64,000 nucleotides of DNA from Histoplasma ohiense (GCA_017607445.1 JAEVHH010000003.1:1736001-1800000); one strand, 5' to 3'; positions 1 through 11,788 are shown, numbered from the stretch's first letter. Notes: generated from the sequence alone by a model not told the origin. A program made the numbers and translations.

Positions 1-267
1 TGACTTCCACGCGAGGTAGAGCGCTAGGTCTCCCTCGTATTTGTCGAGGATTGGGAGCTTCTCTCTTGGGGGCTTTTCGTGAGGCGCGGGCGTAGGAGGA
101 ACGGTGAACGCGGGAGTGCTCATCTCAGCAAGTCGTCGTTGCAATTCGGCCATCTGTAGCGCCTGCTGCTGGAGGATGCTTCGTAGGTCTAAGTTATCGT
201 CCGCCGCGTTCGGGTGCGGCGGGTGTTCGTAGGATTGCTCGTAGTTCATTTCGATATCTAAGGACAT
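1..267 (-). CDS. gag: Gag N-terminus of A1 (partial, open)
   Basis: Gag forms the cytoplasmic virus-like particle that packages element RNA. The start ATG is the complement of 265-267, and the same ATG is kept in A2 (19682) and A4 (63041). The 89 codons up to the window edge contain no stop. The product begins MSLDIEMNYEQ and includes an acidic Asn/Asp-Leu stretch, a Gln-rich Leu-heptad-like run (ILQQQ...MAELQRRLAEM) that may coil, and a Pro-rich segment (VPPTPAPHEKP). A4 has a TGA in the middle of this same stretch where A1 has an Arg codon. This is the only undamaged retrotransposon coding sequence in the window. The CCHC knuckle would lie beyond position 1. Confidence 0.85.
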   Translation of the reverse strand, partial: MSLDIEMNYEQSYEHPPHPNAADDNLDLRSILQQQALQMAELQRRLAEMSTPAFTVPPTPAPHEKPPREKLPILDKYEGDLALYLAWKS

Positions 268-619
268 ATAATAATAAAAAAAAAAAAGAAAAGGAATACT
301 CGGTCCTCTCGCAGGCACTATTCGCAGTGTTGCGGCGCTAAGCTTGGTCAAGCTTCTTCGTGAACGCTATTCGCAGCGTTACGGTTCGTAGGCACTCGGG
401 CCTCGTAGAACACGGTCGATTGTGTTTCGGACGCTTAGGCACGACGGCCTATATAACTAACGATAAGGGCACTCGGGCCCACGAGGGATCTCTTGTAACG
501 ACTAGGCACTCGGGCCTGTAAACGACGCACTCGGGCGTAAGAACTGGTAACGACGCACTCGGGCGTAAGAACTAATAACGAGGCACTCGGGCCTTAAACG
601 CAGAAGAATCAATTCGTAA
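268..619 (-). other. A1 untranslated leader with decamer repeats
   Basis: This is the leader between the 5' LTR and gag. It holds six copies of GCACTCGGGC (about 393, 468, 507, 530, 556 and 582), and an inverted repeat AAGCTTG-GT-CAAGCTT at 340-355. The same leader exists in A2 (19297-19681), A3 and A4 with the CGs decayed. The bases next to the LTR, 607-619 (AATCAATTCGTAA), are the likely primer binding site. The repeats could be packaging or RNA-structure signals; that is inference. Confidence 0.7.
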
Positions 620-1090
620 TGTAACGGGCGTACTTCGATTAACGATTTGGTACTATCCTAATTACAGATTACGAATTGATTAAGGAAAGAAAGAGAAAAG
701 AAATCAGAAGAAAAGGTCGTACGAAGGGGGTTCTTATAGGGGAAAGTTCGGGGCGGAAGAATATCAGAAGCCGCTCCACAGTGGAGCGCGGAGCGGAAGA
801 ACATTAAGGGGTACGCGTAAGAATCGTTAGAAGCTACGCGAGCGCGGAACGTGGGGCGGGGGAATCATTGAGGGCTACGCGGAAGAATCGTTAGAGACTA
901 CGCGAGCGCGGAACACAGAGCGGGAGAACGTAAGGAGCTACGCGGAAGAATCGTTAGAAACTACGCGAGCGCGGAGCACGGAGCGGAAGAACATCGAGGG
1001 TTACGCGAGGTCACAACGGCCAGGAACGAGCGGGTGCAGGAGGGGAGTTGGTTGCGTAAGTTGATTACTAACGGGTGCTAACCCGTCACA
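620..1090 (-). repeat. 5' LTR of A1 (471 bp)
   Basis: The LTR starts TGTAACGGG and ends CCCGTCACA, an imperfect inverted terminus with TG/CA ends. It contains three tandem units of about 63 bp (about 790-1010, each with GAATCGTTAGA and CTACGCGAGCGCGGA), where A2 and A4 have five. On the element strand a TATAAG box (733-738) is followed by a pyrimidine-rich stretch and then AATCAATTCGTAA (complement of 669-681). A perfect palindrome GCTCCACAGTGGAGC lies near 773-787. CpG sites are intact throughout. Confidence 0.92.
669..681 (-). promoter_or_regulatory. Putative self-primer sequence of A1
   Basis: The 13 bases TTACGAATTGATT (+ strand) are the exact reverse complement of 607-619, which directly touches the LTR on the internal side. 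In element orientation this places a sequence complementary to the primer binding site just after a TATA box and CT-rich run, where the mRNA would begin. This is the arrangement of Tf1/sushi-type self-priming elements. Confidence 0.6.
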
Positions 1091-2042
1091 AAATGGAAGG
1101 TAGAACTTTCATATAGAGGTGTGATTTTCAATGGTATTTGCTATAAGAATGCTACAGATACTCTTCAATTGATTGTAAGTGTGAAGCAAATTGTTGAACT
1201 GTCTGATCTTCTTATTGCTCTGTTTTTCAGTACTGTCTATCAGCATCTCAGAAACTTTTATCTGAATCAGTGACTTGACATTGCATCCAACTAACAAATT
1301 CTTCCCATGATGGCAAAGTCCACATATCATGTGTATGTTGATATCAACATTGTTGCATCTCAACATTGAAATGAGTAACAGCTTCAATGATCTTTCAATG
1401 ATTGTGTTCATTGTAGTAATCAAGATCACTGATATAGAAAGCAATAGCAGCTGTAACAAAGTTTTTGAATTCTTTCATGCTTTGATCTCAGAACTTTTCC
1501 ACATCTCTCTGAAAAGAGTGACTGCTCATGCTGAGATCTTGAAGTTCTAATTGTCAAAGTGGTATCCAACTATATCTCCCACTGACAGTAGTCACAGTGC
1601 TTTCCACTAAGATGTTGAATGCTTATAGTGTGGCTTCTGATGGCCTGAGAATACTTGTGGCATTATCACAGTTATCATTCACACTAGTTGCATCTCTATC
1701 ATGATTCAGATGTGCTTCTAGCATATTTCAGATGGCTGAAATTGTTTCATTCAATTCTTGTAGTAAAGTATCACATCACTGTTGAAGTTCTCACAATTCT
1801 TTCTCAGTCTGTAATTTTTTGATTCTTCTGGCCACAGCTATCTTCTCAGTCTCAATTGCATTGAGATCTTCAGAAGAGATATCTTCTTCTGAACTATGCT
1901 CAGAGTTCAATTTCATAAGAGAAGATGATACTTGTTGCACACTTTCAATGATAGAAGTGCACATTTCATGGTTTTCTTCCATGGTGTTTGCTGCTTCAGG
2001 TTCAATGGTAGCATGAGTACAGCAGATGCTGTGGGTAGAGGC
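1091..2042 (-). pseudogene. gag: gag remnant of B1
   Basis: This minus-strand gag of family B aligns with the gag of B3 (10800-11741), B2 (12650-13585), B5 (33130-34088) and B7 (35974-37039). The start codon is lost: the place that is ATG in B7 reads ATA here (complement of about 2040-2042). The largest open pieces lie at 1109-1459 and 1791-1982; the second keeps the acidic SSEEDISSEDL motif and the basic helix RRIKKLQTEKEL found in the other copies. A1 inserted at 1090/1091 and removes the view of the C-terminal part. It is non-functional. Confidence 0.8.
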
Positions 2043-2092
2043 TATGACTATTACTCAATGAATCATCTCTCAAAGATTGAGCAATTAGAAAC

Positions 2093-2363
2093 TGTGAGGT
2101 GTAGTGACAGTGTGAAGAGTAACAGTAGAAGATAGTTTATAGCATAGCAGAGATAATAGTAATATATTGTAGAGTAATATAGTATAGTAACATAACATAG
2201 TGTAGTGTAGCTAATCACTAAGGAAGAAAAGAAAGAGAAAGAAGATGTGCGAAATACATACATCAATATATATATACATGTAGAAATAGCGGTAGCGAGA
2301 GTATAATGGAAAGAGGTAAGAATAAGCGAAGATAATAAGGAAATAATAAACGAGTGCATTACA
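2093..2363 (-). repeat. 5' LTR of B1 (271 bp)
   Basis: TGTGAGGTGTAG...GAGTGCATTACA. It keeps its CpGs (GTGCGAAA, AGCGGTAGCGAG, AAGCGAAG, AACGAGTG). Beyond 2363 the sequence is B RNase H/integrase-linker sequence of another copy (B2), so B1 is inserted in B2. The candidate duplication is GTGTT at 2364-2368; its partner is off the window. Confidence 0.88.
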
Positions 2364-4617
2364 GTGTTTTTTATTGAGAGATATACACACAATCATCAGT
2401 ATGCAATATATCATTCTCAGAAATTGTTCATAGCATATTTTCAGTGATAGTTATATTCTTCTTTTTTATTTTTTCTTTTTACTCAGTAGCAAAAGAATCA
2501 ATCTTCTGTGCTTTATTCAGAAATAAGATGAAGGATTCAGATATTTCTGTATATACTGAGTGCTCAAGAATAGTCTTATTGACTGCAATTCAGAATATAT
2601 ATTGCTCAACACACAACAGAGAAAAAGAGTTTACATGAGAGATAGAAGACATCAATATATAAAGCATTTTTCACTCATTAAAAAAAGCATTTTACTCATT
2701 AGAAATCTGTGCACAGACTACATCAGAAAAAATATCATTTTGAAAAAAAGTATCAGTTTTTCAGTCTAGTCTAACTCTATGTTTCAGCTTCTGTTGCAGA
2801 GTAGATAATATAGTTTAATCATTATAGATCTTACTATAGTCTGCACAACAACTGAATTCATCAACTGAATTCTTTGATTCAGAGTGATGCAGTAATATAA
2901 AATCATAAGCAGATAAAGCTTTCATTCATCTGATCTGATATCTATTCAGTTTCTTAGTCATCATAAAGTACTGCAGATTGATATGATCAGATCAGACTTG
3001 AATTGAATACTGACTTTTCTTCAGATAGTGTCTTCAATTTTTAAATGCTGCTACAATAGTCAAAAGTTCTTTATCATAAATATTATAATATATTTCCACA
3101 TCAATCAACTTTCTTGATGAGAAGGCAACTGAATGTCAGTGTTCATCATTCTACAATTGTGACAGAATAGAAGTGACTGCAAAAGTGAACATATCAGATT
3201 TAATCTCAATACATCAAGCTGAGTCAAAATAAATTAATAGAGAAGCATATATAAAGCATAATTTAAGCTCATTGAAAGTACTTTGAGTATCTTCTGTTCA
3301 TATAAAAGTGGCTTTTCTTTCTCTCTTCTTGCTCTCTTTTGTAAGTTCAAATAATGAGGCTGTAATAGAGGAGAAAGACTTAATAAATCATCAATAGAAA
3401 TTAACAAAATTCAAGAAGAATTGAACCTCTTTAATTGATTTAGATATAAATCATTTCACAATAGTGAAGACTCTGTCTGACTTTATCTCAATATCATTTA
3501 TATCTATAACAAACCTCAGAAATGAGATTTTGTTCACTTCAAATTCACACTTGAAGAGTTTTGCAAATAGATTCATACACTTGAGATATTCTAGCATTTT
3601 AGTAACATGCATTTTATATTTCTGCTTTGAATTGAAGAATATGAGAATGTTGTCCAAATAGACAATACAATATATATTCAACAAATCAGACAAGACATTA
3701 TTAATGTATGCTTGAAATATTGTTGAAGTATTAGCTAGTTTAAATGACATAACTACATATTCAAAATGTCTATATCTTATTCTAAAGACTGTCTTTCAAC
3801 AGTCTTTTGCCACTATAAGTATGCAATGATAGATATTTTGAAGGTTCAGCTTAGTGAATATCTTGGCTTTTGAAAGTCTATCAAGTAATTCACTTATTAG
3901 AGATAGAGAATATCAATTCTTGATGATGATTTAATTTAATCCTCAATAGTCTACACAAAGACAGAGTTCATCATCTTTTTTGAGAACAAAGAGAATCAGT
4001 GTATCAGTTGAGCTACTGAATAATTGTATTCACTCATTATCTAATACATTTTTTAAATATTCTCTTAGAGCAGCTAACTCAGTTTCAGAGAGATTGTTTA
4101 TCAGTATAAATGAAGATTGTGTATCAGATTTGAGATCTATACAATGTTTTATTTCTTCTGATCTTTTCACACTTATAGCAGCTTCTTCTGAGAAGATATG
4201 TGTATATGACATGATATAATTGAGTAGATCAGTCAGCAAGTCTGAATACACAGCTGAGAATATATATAGAGTATGTTTTGAGTTTTTTGAATGTTCTGTA
4301 GATAATACTACAAGCATTTCTACTCTAGCTTCTGTGAGAACTTCAGCTAAGACATCTTGTTCAGAAATAATTTGAGACTGTTGTTTATCTTCAGAGTTTC
4401 TAAAGAAGAATTATTCATCTAATCAATCTATAAAAGAATTTGTTTGTTTTAATCAAGGAAATTCTAATACAAGATTGTAATTCTTCATCTTCATCACATG
4501 AAAGAAATGAGATATCTGCTGTGCATTATTCTTGTGATCAGTGACAGTAGTTGCAATGTTATACTCTTCAAAGAAGTGCATTATACATTCATCAATTGAT
4601 TTGATTATTTTAATTTT
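2364..4617 (-). pseudogene. pol: B2 pol remnant (RNase H, RT, protease)
   Basis: Reading the minus strand, the order is protease linker near the right edge, RT at about 3420-4320, RNase H at about 2850-3300 and the integrase linker at about 2364-2800. RT blocks are visible in the open pieces 4030-4317 (ending at the pre-RT LREYLKN segment) and 3451-3750, which holds the catalytic loop as VYLDN, with the second Asp changed to Asn by a G-to-A change. RNase H shows the YDxxDKELLTI-like segment. Many stops make it dead. B3 entered at 4617/4618. Confidence 0.82.
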
Positions 4618-4880
4618 TGTGAGATGTAGTGACAGTGTGAAGAGTAATAGTAGAAGATAGTTTATAGCATAGCAGAGATAATAGTAATATATTGTAAAGT
4701 GTAGTATAGTAGCATAACATAGTATAGCTAATCACTAAGAAAGAAAAGAAAGAGAAAGAAGATGTGCGAAATACATACATCAATATATATATACATATAG
4801 AAATAGCAGTAGTGAGAGTATAATGGAAAGAGATAAGAATAAATGAAGATAATAAGGAAATAATAAACAAGTGCATTACA
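4618..4880 (-). repeat. 3' LTR of B3 (263 bp)
   Basis: TGTGAGATG...AGTGCATTACA, equal in length to the 5' LTR of B3. CpG positions near its inner end are mutated (AGCAGTAGTGAG, AACAAGTG). Confidence 0.92.
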
Positions 4881-5267
4881 ATTGCCCCTCTTTTTTATAA
4901 GAGCTGCTCTCAGTGATTGTATAGATTGCTTGCTAGTAGATAATTGCATTTCCATATTGTAAGTTCTGCTTGTTGATAGCAGTGTATTGATTGCGTCCTC
5001 TAGATAGCTTGTATTCGCATCCTCTAGATAGCTTGTATACACATTGTTATTGATTTTCTAATGAGATAGAATTGGTGGATTCTTTGGTTGCTAGAGGTTG
5101 CATGCAGAGAAGCAAAAAGAATTTCTTTTCTCTTGAAGATTTCTCTTCTCTTTTAACTTGATTATCATCAAAGCTTCTTGCCTTTCTGCTGTGATTTTTC
5201 ATCTTCAATAAAAAAAATTTTTAAATTTTTATATCATTGTTCTTTCTCCCCTCTTTTTTATATCAAA

Positions 5268-6250
5268 ATGGGCTTTCTCAGTTATCCCAATTTTAAGTAA
5301 GTTGTCTCTTGGGCACTTATCATGTATTATTGTTGGTGTTCCTTGTCAGTGGTGTTATTAGTGTGGTCATGTGTGCCACTAGCTCATTTTCATATAGCAT
5401 CATTCACTGTTTGCTTGTTATATTGCTCTAGCTCTAATCACATGACACACAACAGTCAGATTCTGTGTGAATGTTGTGCTCTCAAGCTGAGAGATGTTGA
5501 CTTCTGATGTGTGTTAAAGTCAAATACTCAGAAGTATTGTGAGGCTTGTGCCTCTGCAGAGAAATTCTACAAATTCATGAGTAATTCTCTTTAATTCTTA
5601 TTTCCTTTTTCTTTTTCTTCAAATTTGCTTTTGAATAGATAGTAGTGCTCTTAGCAATGTTGATATACTGATAATGATGCTAGATGTGTGATACACCTCT
5701 TCTGAGGTGCATCATGCACAGGTGAGCATTTATCTTTGCAGAGATGGCAGTCAGAGAGAACATGATCAGTCACAAAAGTCATCTTTGTTGTTTAGTTAAA
5801 CAATTGAACACATCTCATCTGATGATGCTGTCTGCTCAGAGCAGAGCAGAGATGAATACTCTATAATTTCAGCACTGAGCAGCAGCTGAGTCTGCAGAGA
5901 TGCAGATTTTGAAAGCCATGATTATATCTGATTCTTTCAGAGCAGAGATGTTAGAGAAAGAGAAGAATGTGAAAAAAAGGGTTTTGAGAGTGATGAGCTC
6001 TGAGAGCTCTGTGATGAAGAAGTTGGCTGGGGAGGAGTTGGCTGAGAAGAGGTTGACTGAGAAGAGATTGAAGAAGTTAGCTGAAGAGTCAACAGAGAAG
6101 ATTGTGAAGACTTCAGCAGTGGAGACAGCAGAATATGAAGAGTATGAGTCTTATAGTATGAAGATGTGAAAGGAGATCATGAAGAGAGAGACCTTTCTTC
6201 AGTGAGTGTGTCAGTGAATGAAGAGATTGATGAAGAAGAGTAGAGAGAAG
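5268..6250 (+). pseudogene. Antisense gene remnant in the 3' region of B3
   Basis: This gene runs against gag-pol, between the chromodomain and 3' LTR. An ATG (5268) begins a 10-codon reading (MGFLSYPNFK) whose last bases merge with a GTAAGT donor. The same start and donor are seen in B6 (near 35152) and, on the other strand, in B7 (near 43869). Next comes a Cys-rich frame (5322-5507, with LCECC), then a likely intron ending in TTTTGAATAG (near 5640), then a charged 89-residue frame (5900-6169, MQILKAMIISDSF start, Lys/Glu-rich). The last part is conserved as an open frame in B6 and B7 despite hypermutation. I do not recognise the product. The Cys pairs suggest metal binding, and the exon joins are not resolved. 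Confidence 0.5.
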
Positions 6251-6428
6251 AAAGCAAATATTCTGTGAGAGAGATATTTGCTGATGTCTTTGCATCTGAA
6301 ATGAGATCTGATGCTTAACAAGTACCGAAGGCAGTATAAGAAGAGAGTGACAGAGAGAAAGTGAGAGATGAGAGGAATTGAGATGAAAGTGAATGAACTG
6401 AGAATCTTTAGACTTTTCTTAAAATCTA

Positions 6429-6454
6429 TTTTCTTTTTTTTTTTTTTTTTTTTT
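6429..6454. repeat. Poly(T) tract in the B3 3' region
   Basis: A run of more than 18 T preceded by CTATTTTC. The equivalent places in B6 (about 45217-45260) and B7 (poly-A on the + strand, about 42630-42642) are shorter, so the tract has expanded. It lies between the antisense gene and the chromodomain, where the two transcripts converge. Confidence 0.6.
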
Positions 6455-6739
6455 CCTTGCTTGTATTTTATATTTTTTGTATTTATTATACTCAAATTGA
6501 ATTTTTTCCTTTTTCTCTTTTCTCTGATAAAATTCTTAAAAAAAAAAAAATGTATTTGATTGAAGTTTGAGTGAAATTTGCACTTCTAGTATTTTTAGAT
6601 TTAAGATTTGCACTTCTGACATCTTTCAACTTGATGTTTGCACTTTTGATGTTTGAAAGTATGTTGATTTTGTATTTGTCATTCATTTTCTTGTTCAAGA
6701 AAGATTTCAAATGTCTGAGTGTTCAATATGTTTTCTTTC

Positions 6740-9700
6740 AGTTTTCATATATCACCACTAGAACCTCAATCTGTCCATCTCACAAGATATTTCAGAGGAT
6801 TGTTTTTTCATTGTTATTTTTCAAGAATTTCTTCAATTTGATATTCTTCTTCATCATCAACAAGTTCTGATTCTGATTCTGATAGAGCTCCATTTCTGCA
6901 GTTGTATGGCTTCAATAAAGATATATGAAATACAGAATGAATGCTTCTATATAAAGATGACAGTTCTAGTTTGTACACTTGTTTTTCAATGATATTCAGA
7001 ATCTTGAAGAGTTCAACATATTTATAATCAAGTTTGTGAATCAGACACAGCAATCAGAGATTTTTTGTATTGAGTATAATATAGTCATCTATTTTAAATT
7101 GTTGAAGCTTATATTTTGCATTGTAATAGATTTTCTGTGTTTATCACATCTTTTGTAGATTCTCAATGAGCTTATAGTGTGTTTCCTCAATATGTTTCAT
7201 ATGACTAGCAGCATGTATGGTGACTGGTTGTGATGATTTGCTGACATTAATTTTCAAATCAGATTGATATCCCATTAAGACTTTCACAGATGTCATTTCA
7301 GTAGAGATATGTTGAGAGATATTGTAAACAAACTGCATCAGCAGTAGTCAGTATACTCAGTCATTTTGATAATAGTTGATAAAGTATCAGAGATAATGTT
7401 TCAAGATTTGATTTTGTTGTTCTGTTTGATCATCTGTTTGAGAGTGAAAGACTGTTGAAAGTTTCCAGCATGCATCTAGTATATAACAAAAGATGAATCA
7501 ATAATGACTTGTAAACAGTGAATCTCAATCAGATATATGATTTTTGAGTATTCTGTAAATTGTATAGAACTTGGTATAAACAATTTCTGCTAGTTCATCA
7601 GCTGTAATGTTTTTGATGCAAGGAATATAGATCATAAACTTGGTATATATATTCACAATCACTAAAATTGCATTGTAGATTTGATGAAGAAATGTAGAGG
7701 CTGACAAGCCTGTAATAAAATCTATAGTAATGAATTCAAAAGAATTTGATGATAAAAAAATTGTATCTAATTCTTCATATTGTCTGTGCTGTTTTGGCTT
7801 TACTCTTTGATAAGTATCATAAGTGAATATATAGTTTTTGATATTTCTGACTAGCTCATATCAATAGTATTTGTTCTGAATGCTGTCTATAAACTTTTTT
7901 ATACCAAAGTGACCTCTCTGCAGATCATCATGGTTTGCACTGATAATTTCATCAATGAATATCTTTTGTTGAGAAACATACACATGATCATCAGCATGCA
8001 ATATATCATTCTCAGAAATTATTTATAGTATATTTTCAGTGACAGTTATATTCTTCTTTTTTATCTTTTCTTTTTGCTCAGCAGCAAAAGAATCAATCTT
8101 CTGTGTTTTATTTAGAAATGAGATGAAGGATTCAGACATTTCTGTATATACTGAGTTCTCAAGAATAGTCTTATTGACTGCAATCTGAGGCATATATTGC
8201 TCAACACACAACAGAGGGGAAGAGTTTACACAAAAGATAGAAGACATCAATATATGAAGCATTTTTTACTTATTAAAAGAAGCATTTTGCTCATTAGAGA
8301 CTCATGCACAGACTATATCAGAAGAAATATTATTTTGAAAAGAAGTATCAGTTTTTCAGTCTAGTCTAACTTCATGTTTCAGCTTCTGTTGCAGGATAGA
8401 TAATATAGTTTGATCATTATAGATCTCACTGTAGTCTGCACAACAACTGAGTTCATCAGCTGAATTCTTTGATTCAGAGTGGTGCAGTAATACAAAATCA
8501 TAAGCAGATAAAGCTTCCATTCATCTGATCTGACATCTGTTCAGTTTCTTAGTCATCATAAAGTACTGCAGATTGATATGATCAGATCAGACTTGAATTG
8601 AATACTGACTTCTCTTCAGATAGTGTTTTCAATTCTTAAATGCTGCTACAATAATCAAGAGTTCTTTATCATGAGTATCATAACATGTTTCCACATCAAT
8701 CAACTTTCTTGATCAGAAGACAACTGAATGTCAGTGCTCATCATTCTGCAACTGTGATAGAATAGCAGCAACTGCAAAAGTGAACATATCAGATTCAATC
8801 TGAATACATCAAGCTGGGTCAAAATGAGCTAATAGAGAAGCACATATAAAGCATGATTTGAGCTTATCAAAAGCACTTTGAGTATTTTCTGTTCATATAA
8901 AAGTAGCTTTTCTTTCTCTCTTCTTGCTCTCTTTTGTAAGTTCAAATAATGAGGCTGCAATAGAGGAGAAAGACTTAATAAATCACTGATAGAAATTAGC
9001 AAAGTTCAAGAAGAATTGAATCTCTTTAATTGATTTAGATATAGATCATTCCACAATAGTGAAGACTCTGTCTGACTTCATCTCAACATCATTTGTATCT
9101 ATAACAAATCTCAGAAATGAGATCTTGTCCACTTCAAATTCACACTTAGAGAGTTTTGTAAATAGATTCACACACTTAAAATATTCTAGCATCTTAGTAA
9201 CATGCACTTTATGTTTCTGCTTTGAATTGAAGAATATGAGAATGTCGTCCAAATAGACAACACAACATATATTCAACAAATCAGACAAGGCATTGTTAAT
9301 GTATGCTTGAAATGTCACTGAAGCATTAGCTAGTTCAAATGGTATAACTATATATTCAAAATGTTCATATCTCATTCTAAAGACTGTCTTTCAATGATCT
9401 TTTGCTGCTATAAGTATGCAGTGATAGATATCTCAAAGGTCCAGCTTAGTGAATATCTTGACTTTTGAAAGTCTATCAAGTAATTCACTTATTAGAGATA
9501 GAGGGTATCAGTTCTTGATGATGATTCAATTTAACCCTCAATAGTCTATACAAAGACAGAGTCCATTATCTTTTTTGAGAACAAAGAGAATCAGTGTATC
9601 AGCTGAGCTACTGAATGATTATATCCACTCTTTATCTAATACATTTTTTAAATATTCTCTTAGAGCAGCTAACTCAGTTTCAGAGAGATTGTATATTAAC

Positions 9701-10345
9701 ATAAATGAAGATTGTGTATCAGATTTGAGATCTATATGATGATTCATCTCTTCTGATCTTTTCACACTTATAGCAGCTTCTTCTGAGAAGATATGTGTGT
9801 ATGGCATGACATAATCAGATAGATCAGTCAGCAAGTCTGAATACACAGCTGAGAATACACATGAAGCATGCTTTGAGTTCTTTGAATATTCTGTAGATAA
9901 TACTACAAGCATTTCTACTCTAGCTTCTGTGAGAACTTCAGCTAGAACATTTTATTCAGAAATAATTTGAGGCTGTTGTTTATCTTCAGAGTTTCTAAAG
10001 AAGAATTGTTCATCTGATCAATCTATAAGAGAATTTGTTTGTCTTAATCAAGAAAATTCTAATACAAGACTGTAGTTTTTCATCTTCATCACATGAAAGA
10101 AATAAGATATCTGCTGTGCATTATTCTTGTGATCAGTGATAGTAGTTGCAATGTTATACTCTTCAAAGAAGTGCATTATGTATTCATCAATCAACTTGAC
10201 TATTTTGATTTTGCAGTGAGCAGCTTCTAGATTGTGATTCTTTGCTCAAAATTCATCAATACAGTTCACTTCTGACTCAGAGTCTACTAGTGCAAGCACT
10301 TTTTGCAGATTCTTAGATGTAGCAAGTTCCACTGTGACAGTGAAG
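6740..10345 (-). pseudogene. pol: B3 pol remnant (protease to chromodomain)
   Basis: Domains read from right to left: protease near 10230-10330, RT about 8990-9950, RNase H about 8400-8950, integrase about 6900-8000 and a chromodomain about 6740-6870. RT keeps an intact YLDD box in the open piece 9046-9375. The integrase core shows DLPASTFLHQIY followed by IVNIYTKF in 7525-7707. The chromodomain start is EYQIEEILEK in 6814-7053. This order and a C-terminal chromodomain are those of fungal chromoviruses, where the domain directs integration to marked chromatin. Numerous TGA and TAG codons break the frame, so no protein is expected. Confidence 0.85.
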
Positions 10346-11741
10346 CTTAAGGTGTTTTTGTATCAATTTTTCACATTTATAACTGTCATTGTGAGTTGAA
10401 TGATGTATCTTAAGCATTTTTTGAGTTCTTTGAGTTCTTTGTGTCTTTCATATCAGATTTCAAGTTGGACTTGGTGTTTTTGGATTCATCTTTGAGTCAT
10501 TTGAAACACAAATCAATGATATGTCCTGATCACTTGCAATAACAGCAATATTTTGATTGAGTGGAGTTATCAGACTTTGTAGTGTCATTTCATCTGTATT
10601 TGTTTTGTGATCTATTATCAGCATTATTTCTGTTGTTAAAGCTTTGAGTGAGATTTTTGAAATTTGACTTCTCTTTAAGCTTCTTTCATCTCTCTGACAG
10701 ATTTGATTCTGCCATTGCAAGTTTATGTAGAGTGGCATCATAGCTTAACTCTTTCAATTTGATTGCATATTTGTCAAATTCTCAGCAAATGAAAGGTAAA
10801 ACTTTCATATAGAGATGTGATTTCCAATGATATTCACTATAAGAATGCTGCAGACACTCTTTAATTGATTGTAAGTGTGAAGCAAATTGTTGAACTGTCT
10901 GATCTTCTTGTTACTCTGTTTTTCAGTACTGTCTATCAGTATCTTGAAAACTTTTATCTGAATCAGTGACTTGACATTGCATCCAACTAACAAATTCTTC
11001 CCATGGTGGCAAAGTTCATATATCATGTGTATGTTGATATCAACATTGTTGCATCTTGATATTGAAATGAGTAACAGCTTCAATGATCTTTCAATGATTG
11101 TGTTTATTGTAGTAATCAAGATCACTGATATGGAAAGCAATAGCAGCTGTAATAAAGTTTTCAAATTCTTTCATACTTTGATCTCAGAACTTTTTCACAT
11201 CTCTTCAAGAAGAGTGATCACTCATACTGAGATCTCAAAATTCTAATTGCCAAAGTGGTACTTAACTATGTCTCTCACTGACAGTAGTCACAGCACTTTC
11301 CACTAAAATATTGAGCATTTGTAGTGTGACTTTCAGTGGTCTGAGAATACTTGTGATGTTATCACAGTTATCATTCACACTAGTTGCATCTCTATCATGA
11401 TTTGAATGTATTTCTAGCATATTTCAGATGACTGAAATTGTTTCATTCAATTCTTGTAGTAAAGTGTTGCACTGATATTGAAGTTCTCACAATTCTTTTT
11501 CAGTCTGTAATTTTTTAATTCTTCTGATCACAGCTATCTTCTCAGTCTCAATTGCACTGAGATCTTCAGAGGAGATATCTTCTTCTGAACTATACTCAGA
11601 GTTCAATTCCATAGAGAAAGATGATGCTTGTTGCACACTTTCAGTGGCAGAAGTATGTGTTTCACAGTTTTCTTTCATGATGTTTGCTGCTTCAGATTCA
11701 GCAGTAGCACAAGTACAGTGAATACTGCAGATTGAGATTAT
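10346..11741 (-). pseudogene. gag: B3 gag remnant with zinc knuckle
   Basis: The CCHC knuckle lies at about 10507-10548 (C-X2-C-X4-H-X4-C pattern, with one stop inside where B7 reads Arg). The start codon reads ATA instead of ATG at 11739-11741. Open pieces are 10805-11164 and 11487-11678, the latter with the SSEEDISSEDLSAIE acidic motif shared by all B gags. Its CpGs are almost gone. Confidence 0.82.
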
Positions 11742-11788
11742 GACTATTATTCAATGAATTGTCTCTCAAAGATTGAGTGATTAGAAAC

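Larger units (their letters stand above)
1..1090 (-). mobile_element. A1: 5' end of a family A Ty3/gypsy element, unmutated
   Basis: The first 1090 bases are the 5' end of a minus-strand family A chromovirus: a gag start, a leader and a 471 bp 5' LTR. The rest lies off the window. The match to A2, A3 and A4 runs through all parts, but this copy keeps almost all of its CpG sites, whereas the others show TG or CA at the same places. The right end joins a family B gag sequence at 1091, so A1 is inserted in B1; the 5 bases AAATG at 1091-1095 would be its target duplication, but the left partner cannot be seen. It is the youngest, or a protected, family A copy here. Confidence 0.9.

Noticed and set aside
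2063..2414. Hydrophobic ORFs in B LTRs (also near 4728, 11781, 13942, 34638, 35663, 44142)
   Set aside because: They lie wholly inside the LTR and recur only because the LTR does; the hydrophobic look comes from CT-rich promoter sequence.
3464..3661. ORFs opposite RT (also 9059, 16373, 39832)
   Set aside because: Shadow frames on the wrong strand of the RT domain, unlike the antisense genes in the 3' regions, which have starts and splice sites.
6368..6870. Phe/Leu-rich ORFs in the B3 3' region
   Set aside because: They read through a poly(T) tract and AT-rich spacer and differ between copies.
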